Origin: Cristatella mucedo | Taxonomy: Eukaryota > Bryozoa > Phylactolaemata > Cristatellidae | Reading direction: 5' to 3' | NCBI GenBank assembly: GCA_009760855.2 | Contig: WPIO01000028.1 | Location: forward strand, 3,055,501-3,119,500 | Length of the DNA: 64,000 bases | Shown here: in pieces, positions 58,549 to 64,000 of the stretch | Layout: each line of letters begins with the position of its first letter | Position numbering within the stretch: the stretch's first letter is position 1 | Program-made: the position numbers and the translations under genes | The notes under the pieces: model-generated | Seen by the model: the letters and a program-made list of their open reading frames with translations, nothing else | The model's database searches: none | What the model was told of the DNA's origin: nothing

Positions 58549-61500
58549 CTGAAATAATAGCACAATTGCCACAAGCAACAGAGTATTGCAGATATCCTTA
58601 AGAGGAAAGTCAAGAAAATACTTATCAAAATGGTCCGACAATCAAATGTTTGTTTAGGGTACTGTTCAAAAGACAAACATGTTTGAAACGAAAGTGGAAG
58701 TTCTGACTTCCATCGGACTTACACACACAAAAAAAAGATTATGCAAAGCATGCCTAACCCGGACGTAAACCGGAAGCAACATATCTACAAATAACAAATG
58801 AACCGATCTCTTCATATGCGACTTGTATCCCAACTTGTTGAACCACGGTAAATCTAGGTACCTTGTTGAAGAACATGTTTGTGACTTTAAAAAAGCTTTA
58901 TTTTCAATGTAGCCCTGTACCTAGTAGATTGCATAACTCGGCCACTACTTCACGTATCAGAGCTCAATTTGAAAATGCAAGTTCAGCTCTGCTTGTACAA
59001 CAGGCCACTAGATTATTTCTAATTTTGGTCGGATAGGTTTTGCTATATTTGTCATCTAACTTCTTGAGCTTTAATTTCTCCAATCATTGCCATGCAGAAC
59101 AAGACCCATCTGTCCGAAATCAGAAATAATTTTTAAGTCAGAAGAATGGGTACTACACGGGAAGCCTGAGAAGGAAGTATTTTACATAGTTAGGCCGGAG
59201 CGAGAGATTTGAGGAGCCAACAAGTAAGGGAAGGAACCTTAAAGTCGACACGTTGCTTGACCGCTATCAGATTCAGGTCATTGAGAAGCAGTGCAATGTC
59301 TATCTACATCTTTCGACACCAAAAAGCTCCTGGCATGGCTTTGATACATCGCATGTCATCCCATTACAGTGCACATTATAGAGCTATTTTTTGGAATAAT
59401 AAAATAATGATAATAATAGGTCGTTCGCACAGCATCCTAAGAGAAATAAATCTCTACCAGGTGCTTTATAACTCGCTGCAAGAAAATCAATAACCAAGGG
59501 TTGGTTATCTCCACGGTATCAAGCATGCAAAAAACAAATAACTATTCCGCTTAGGGCCACTATCAAGGCAAACATTAAGACACGCATAGCCACCATTGAG
59601 TAGTAACTTGGGCTAGAACCATGCTCTGAATCATGCACAGGTAAGCACTCAGAGCACATAGGAACAAACGAAATCCACCGGTTGCTAGTTGCACTCTGAT
59701 ATGATATGAGAAGGGAGATCGGCACAATTTTGTGCAACTACTACAGCCATAACCAATTGATCGTCACACGAACAAGTTCAGTCCCATGTAGGTCAGTAGA
59801 AAGAGGATGCACATTATACAGGTAAAAAGTATTTAGTTGAACCATCCTTAACACTTATATAGGGCTTAAAGCGCAAAATACCTCAAAAGAGATATCACAG
59901 CCCTTGAAATTAAGTAATAATGGTCGTCTGGGGAGGGGGGGTTATCGATGCAAGTAGTCTGAAAGCAGGAGAGAGGCAAACTAACTCATTGTTTCGACAT
60001 CACCTGGCACTGCATAGAAAGCTGAACTACCAAGGAAACAAATAGGTTTGTAGTTGAGAAAGTGATCATGCTGCATTGATGCGAGATGAGGTGCTTCCAT
60101 AGTGATCAACCCCAATCAAATGCACTGGTTAAAAAAAAAACCCAAATGCGCGCACCACAACTAGTTTGTATGTTTGTCTGCCAGACATAGTAACAATGTA
60201 ATACATCTCTATCTGCAATCTGCAACTCCACTAAGCCACGAAGATTAGGTGGGTCTTATAATAATAATAATATTAATATTAATAATGCACTTGAAAAAGA
60301 GCCCTCAGAGAACTCAATCTCTTTCTAGGCGCTTTACATTTGCTGCAAAGGGAAGCACCATTGAATGGTGAGTCATATCATGCTTGATAAACATGAATAA
60401 CATGGTTAGCGGTGACATGCACAGGGTCAGCATGCAAATGTGGTTAGTGGCAGCATGCAGTGTCAGCATGCATAAGCACATGAAGGACAAATCACATGGA
60501 CCCACTAAATGCTGTCCTAAATAGGTGTGTTTTTAAGTTCTTTTTAAATGTGATCAAGTCTTGGGATGTTCTGACGCAAGTCGGGAGGGAGTTCCAGGCT
60601 TTGGGAGCATACGAACTAAATGCACGGTCTCCAAAGGATTTGAGGTTTGTACGAGGTATTGGTAAACGGTTAGATTCCGAAAACTGGGTGGTACGATGCT
60701 TGGCCTGGTGAGGGAGTAGATCTGATAGGTAAGCTGGAGTCAAAGAATGAAGTGACCTAAAAGTGAGCGACAGAACCCTGAAGTCGATGCGTTGCTTGAC
60801 TGATAGCCAGTGCAGGTCGGCGAGAAGTGGAGTAATGTGGCAACTGCGACGCTCACGACAGACAAGCCTAGCTGCTGAGTTTTGCACCAGCTGTGATCGC
60901 CTGATTGCACATGCCGGTAGGCCAGCAAGCAGTGACTTACAGAATTCAAGACGGAATGTCACAAATGCATGGACCAACTTAGACGTGGTATCCATATCTA
61001 AAAAAGCTCAAATTTTAGCAATGTTATGTAGCTGAAAGTAGGCAGACTTGACTGTGTGTCTTACACTGGAGTGTTTACACAGCGCATTCAAAGCCGAAGC
61101 AGACTTTAATAATAACAATAATAATAATAATGCACTTGATAAAGCACCCTCAGAGAACTTAAAATCTCTCTCTAGGCGCTTTACATTTGCTGCAAAGGAA
61201 ATGCAATTGAATGGTGAGTAAAATCATGCTTGATAAACTTTGGGGCCCATGTGGTGGCCAACAGACTTAATCTCACGAAACAAAGAGAAAATGAGAAGCA
61301 TAGCTGAGTCAGGAGGGAAATCGATGAAGTGAGTAGCACGTAAAGTAGCAGCTCAGGTCGGCTGGAAAAGGTGACAAATTATTATGTGATGCATAAAATC
61401 TACGAATTACAAAGTTTACAAGCATTAGCAAGGCTGTACAAAAACCGACCGTGTGTTTCAGCTCTAAGCCCAGTGCTGAATTCGGAAGGTAGACGAAATT

Positions 61501-62153
61501 GTCGTAAGAAAAGGTAGAATCCAAGCAACAAAGGCAAAGCGGTCGGATAAATAAAGTAGATATAATTCATTTGTATAGCACCCTAAGAAATTAATTTCTA
61601 TTCAGCGTTTCACATATGCCACAGGGCTCGAGCCCACGACCTCGGCCAAACCTTGGTCGGGGTGAACACCTTAACCACTGGACCAAACCAGCTAGCTGAT
61701 CCAGAAAGAAGTCCAATGTTGTTTGCCATCATGTATCTTAGACCCCCATGTTGACTGATCGAGTCTCACAGCTGATAATGTTGACCTTCTTGCAGTCATT
61801 TATGTTTCTACTTCCTAATTGGCATCCACGCATACATTTACCACGGCCAAAGCATCATTAAGTAACTATAGACACCACCTTTTAACAGGAGCCAACTCGA
61901 GAACAGAAGCTTGTCAAAAAACAAGCCCGTGGAAAAACTATATCAGCATCGACCTTTTTATAAACTGTATGTTACCAGTGTTAAGGGAGAAACAGGCGGC
62001 TGCCATGATCTGAGACCAGGCTTACCTGTCTTATTGTACACATGTATGCAATATGCAGGTCGTCCAGCCAGATACGCCTCTCGGCCAAGAATGCTGTTGT
62101 CGACCACTTTAAGCCTAGTCAGTTTCTGGATTTGCTGAGTCGAGGCCGAGATT
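58304..62153 (-). CDS. MRPL14: Mitochondrial ribosomal protein L14 (uL14m), exon 1 not found
   Basis: Minus-strand model 62153-62026 joined to 58548-58304. uL14m is a large-subunit protein of the mitochondrial ribosome that sits at the subunit interface and is the docking site of the anti-association factor MALSU1/RsfS. Exon 62026-62153 gives ISASTQQIQKLTRLKVVDNS and ILGREAYLAGRPAYCIHVYN. The second gives LGDRILVAVRGQKKRAIVVG, the family signature PRFDSNNIVLIED, and IRVPIPNMLR, ending NATSFV. Together they cover the whole uL14 domain without a gap. The N-terminal mitochondrial leader should lie on an upstream exon at higher coordinates, ending in phase 2; I could not place it. The intron carries LINE-A and SINE-B copies on the same strand. 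Confidence 0.94.
59155..59490 (-). mobile_element. Diverged LINE family A remnant
   Basis: Plus-strand (AATAAT)n and CATCCTAAGAGAAATAAATC, GGTGCTTTATAACTCGCTGC (tail), with body remnants at 59155-59310 (AAAGTCGACACGTTGCTTGA). The tail lies beyond the body on the wrong side for a single collinear copy, so two pieces may be present. Confidence 0.65.
60260..61062 (-). mobile_element. LINE family A, 5'-truncated
   Basis: Minus frame 60492-60995 (167 codons) is an unbroken RT C-terminus: TTSKLVHAFVTFRLEFCKSL, LQ..QNSAARLVCRERRSC region, ADLHWLSVKQRIDFRVLSLT, TNLKSFGDRAFSSYAPKAWN. 3' UTR, tail and (ATT)n at 60260-60491. Confidence 0.93.
61105..61238 (-). mobile_element. LINE family A 3'-end fragment
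   Basis: (AAT)n, AAAGCACCCTCAGAGAACTT, TCTAGGCGCTTTACATTTGC, AAATGCAATTGAATGGTGAG. It lies about 45 bp beyond the 5' end of the previous copy in the same orientation. Confidence 0.87.
61559..61705 (-). mobile_element. SINE family B (tRNA head plus L2-type tail)
   Basis: Plus-strand ATTCATTTGTATAGCACCCT, CATATGCCACAGGGCTCGAG, CCCACGACCTCGGCCAAACC, ACCACTGGACCAAACCAGCT. Near-complete copy. Confidence 0.9.
62026..62153 (-). CDS. MRPL14: MRPL14 internal exon
   Basis: Minus strand. Acceptor ATTATTTAG|A (phase 2; an in-frame TAA lies just upstream), 42 codons, donor ACAG|GTAAGC (phase 1). LTRLKVVDNSILG and CIHVYNKT are hallmark uL14m segments. Confidence 0.94.
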
Positions 62154-63189
62154 CTAAATAATTAATAAGACAGGATCGCTGCTAAGGCAAGATCCCGAGA
62201 AGGCAGGCAATAGAAAAAGAGGCACAGAGCCAGCCAAGATCCACAAATAACGAGTGTGCTGAAGGTCACGGCTATCCTCCGATTTAAGGCAGTGACACTC
62301 GCACTCATCACCGCTGCCTCCAAGAAACTATCAGCGTCATCACACGCAATACCTAGGTCTTAGCCTAAGGGCAAGGTGCTTGCTCTTTACGACCCAGGTC
62401 GTGGGTTCGAGTCCTGCAGCGGTCGATCCTTTATTGTCCACTGCAATTGGTAGTGACAGCAGTTAAGGCTCTTCTGTCGCTACATAAATGAGGTTGTTAA
62501 ATCAGCTAGCCTTATTATCGTTGTCTGCCGTGCAACAAATCATGACTAAAATACCAGCAGTCGGCACTTTTCAAAACGATGATCAGCACAGCAATATGTA
62601 CTATAAGATACTAATATCTCGAGGCTGCTTGTCTTGTGCACGTTATTCACATCTCGTACAATTTAAACCGGGAGGAGGGGCAGCCAGGTGATCTCTATTG
62701 CGGCTCTCCAACTGGCAGAGGGCTGAAGACAGCCAAGGACTACCGAGTCAACTACTCATAGCACACATCGGTGAAACACTGTAGTGTGAGAGGTGTGCTT
62801 TCGGCTACAAATGCCACAGCAAACGACTTTGCCATGCATCTGGCTAGTTTCATCTTCATAGGACAGTCAGCTTTGGTCTAGACTCACTGTTCTTCTTCAT
62901 ACTTTCCGTTATCATAATTAGGCATATCGACAGAATCCTTACAAGTGAAGCTTCCAAAGAAAAACGAGACCTTGTTGAGTGCGGGCAAGGGCAGCCACAA
63001 ATGAGCCCTGCGGCATTATAATCCATGCAATTCATACATCCTGTTGTACAAATAGTACCATTGCCCTGCCTTACTCCAGTACCTTCGGATGGCTCCCCTA
63101 AACCGTCGTAAAAAGTGCGAATAAAAAAAATCAAGCAGCATCTAGCTAATCACGCTAATATGCAAGACAATTGGGTGAAGCCCTACAAC
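62154..63189. other. Region upstream of the MRPL14 internal exon
   Basis: Should contain, or lead to, MRPL14 exon 1 on the minus strand. Only a SINE-A (62350-62515) is clear. A 92-codon minus frame (62856-63134) shows no mitochondrial-leader or family features. Confidence 0.45.
62350..62515 (+). mobile_element. SINE family A (tRNA-derived), best copy
   Basis: GGTCTTAGCCTAAGGGCAAG (A-box TAGCCTAAGGG), ACGACCCAGGTCGTGGGTTC, B-box GGTTCGAGTCC, AGCGGTCGATCCTTTATTGT and the end AATGAGGTTGTTAAATCAGC. The two boxes are spaced as in a tRNA. Confidence 0.9.
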
Positions 63190-63194
63190 CACTC

Positions 63195-63285
63195 CCGCCC
63201 TTTAAGGTGCTCACCTTCATTGATCGAAGTCAAGGTGAACGCATTTGATGACCGAGGTCGTGGGGTCAAGCCCTGTGGCATATGC
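63195..63285 (+). mobile_element. SINE family B-like tRNA head joined to LINE-B end
   Basis: TTTAAGGTGCTCACCTTCAT, GACCGAGGTCGTGGGGTCAA, GCCCTGTGGCATATG matches the SINE-B head. LINE-B 3' sequence begins at once instead of the usual tail. Confidence 0.65.
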
Positions 63286-63576
63286 TGCTATCTTTTCAGC
63301 GGTCCTGAGCTGCTACTTCCATGCTACTCACTACCTCGACTGCTCTCCTGACTCTGCTATGCTTCACACTTTCTCTTTGTTGCGTGAGACGAAGTCTGTT
63401 GGCTACCGAATGCGTACCGAAAGCCGCTTAGGCTGTGAGTGAGCTATACAAAACTCTCCTGCGCAACACCCACATAGTCTTTATGGCTTTGTGGAGTTAC
63501 AGACAGAGATACATTACATATGTGAAGTGCCTAGATAAAGATTTGCTTCTCTTACGGCGATAGACAAATAAATTAC
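63286..63576 (+). mobile_element. LINE family B 3' end and L2-type tail
   Basis: CTTTTCAGCGGTCCTGAGCT, GACGAAGTCTGTTGGCTACC, GAGCTATACAAAACTCTCCT, GGCTTTGTGGAGTTACAGAC match the 3' end at 40.6-40.85 kb. It then continues with GTGAAGTGCCTAGATAAAGA and ACAAATAAATTAC, which resembles the hairpin tail. Confidence 0.8.
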
Positions 63577-64000
63577 ACACACACATCTATACATATACAG
63601 AGACTGAAAGCAAGCAGAAGTGGAACCAAAATATAAAGCATCAAATCAATAGATAAAGAATCAGGCCAACCTGCAAGCACCGAAAACTATGCATTCCACA
63701 GCTGTGTGTCTAGATCACAGAGAAGCCTGGTCCAAGCATTTCAAAGAGACACTGCCGTCCGACATCGCCATACATGAGATGTAGGCTCACCTAAATGTGC
63801 GCATCCACATCGTTGGACTGCTAACCAGTTCGACTACCGATTTCATCCATGCCGCAGCCATAATATGCCAACTCCTGGATAGCTGGAAAGGAAGATAATA
63901 TAGTAGATGATTACTTAATATTTTAAACACAGAAAGAACTATCAAATTTATGATCCAGTACAGTTGCGGCCTCTACTGCAGCATGAAAGACAGAGACAGA
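63577..64000. other. Window end, nothing recognised
   Basis: No gene or repeat was identified in the last 420 bases. Confidence 0.5.

Larger units (their letters stand above)
58549..62025 (-). other. MRPL14 intron
   Basis: 3.5 kb containing LINE-A pieces at 59155-59490, 60260-61062 and 61105-61238 and a SINE-B at 61561-61700, all on the minus strand. A 72-codon minus frame at 59519-59737 with a hydrophobic end (RVLMFALIVALSGIVICFLH) is unassigned. Confidence 0.7.

Noticed and set aside
59519-59737. 72-codon minus frame with a hydrophobic C-terminal segment
   Set aside because: Lies within the MRPL14 intron, with no homologue recognised and no splice partner; not called as a gene.
62312-62340. 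Minus-strand ATG with a phase-2 GT that could be MRPL14 exon 1 (about 10 codons)
   Set aside because: Donor context is poor and the encoded leader would be too short; not supported.

Overview
This is nuclear DNA of an animal (metazoan). The genes are split by spliceosomal GT-AG introns. Non-LTR retrotransposons of the L2/CR1 type, tRNA-derived SINEs, a hAT-like and a Tc1/mariner-like DNA transposon, and long dinucleotide microsatellites fill most of the space. There are no bacterial operons, ribosome binding sites or CRISPR arrays. Coding exons are G+C-rich and the spacers are mixed. The proteins fit an invertebrate bilaterian with conserved, intron-rich genes, but the phylum cannot be fixed from this window alone.

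Three conserved genes can be read. (1) TAF6L, plus strand, 17976-39938: eleven exons with matching splice phases join into a 702-residue protein. It has the histone fold, the linker and the HEAT-type region of the TAF6-like subunit of the SAGA/PCAF histone acetyltransferase complex. (2) A GT31-family beta-1,3-galactosyltransferase-like gene, plus strand, 50217-56722: one large exon and one small C-terminal exon, separated by a 5.4 kb intron. (3) MRPL14 (uL14m, mitochondrial large-subunit ribosomal protein), minus strand, with exons at 62026-62153 and 58304-58548. Its first exon, which should carry the mitochondrial leader, was not located. Genes 2 and 3 converge. No functional link between the three genes is apparent.

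Layout: 1-17.3 kb holds LINE fragments, microsatellites, a G+C-rich block at 8.1-9.4 kb and a dead hAT transposase at 15.2-17.3 kb. 18-40 kb is TAF6L with introns loaded with LINEs, SINEs, a dead Tc1/mariner copy and a 645-bp GT-rich repeat. 40-50 kb holds LINE copies, a 122-bp tandem repeat array and G+C-rich DNA with no recognised gene. 50-57 kb is the glycosyltransferase gene. 58-62 kb is MRPL14. 62-64 kb holds a SINE and LINE ends.

The repeats form a coherent set. LINE family A (more than 20 pieces) ends in a hairpin-forming tail followed by (ATT)n. A tRNA-headed SINE (family B) carries the same tail, so it is probably mobilised by the family A reverse transcriptase. A second tRNA-derived SINE (family A) and a second LINE (family B) have different 3' ends. 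I found no convincing previously undescribed system. The most informative signals are the SINE/LINE shared tail, an inverted duplicate of one dead LINE copy, and inverted LINE copies flanking exons 2-7 of TAF6L.
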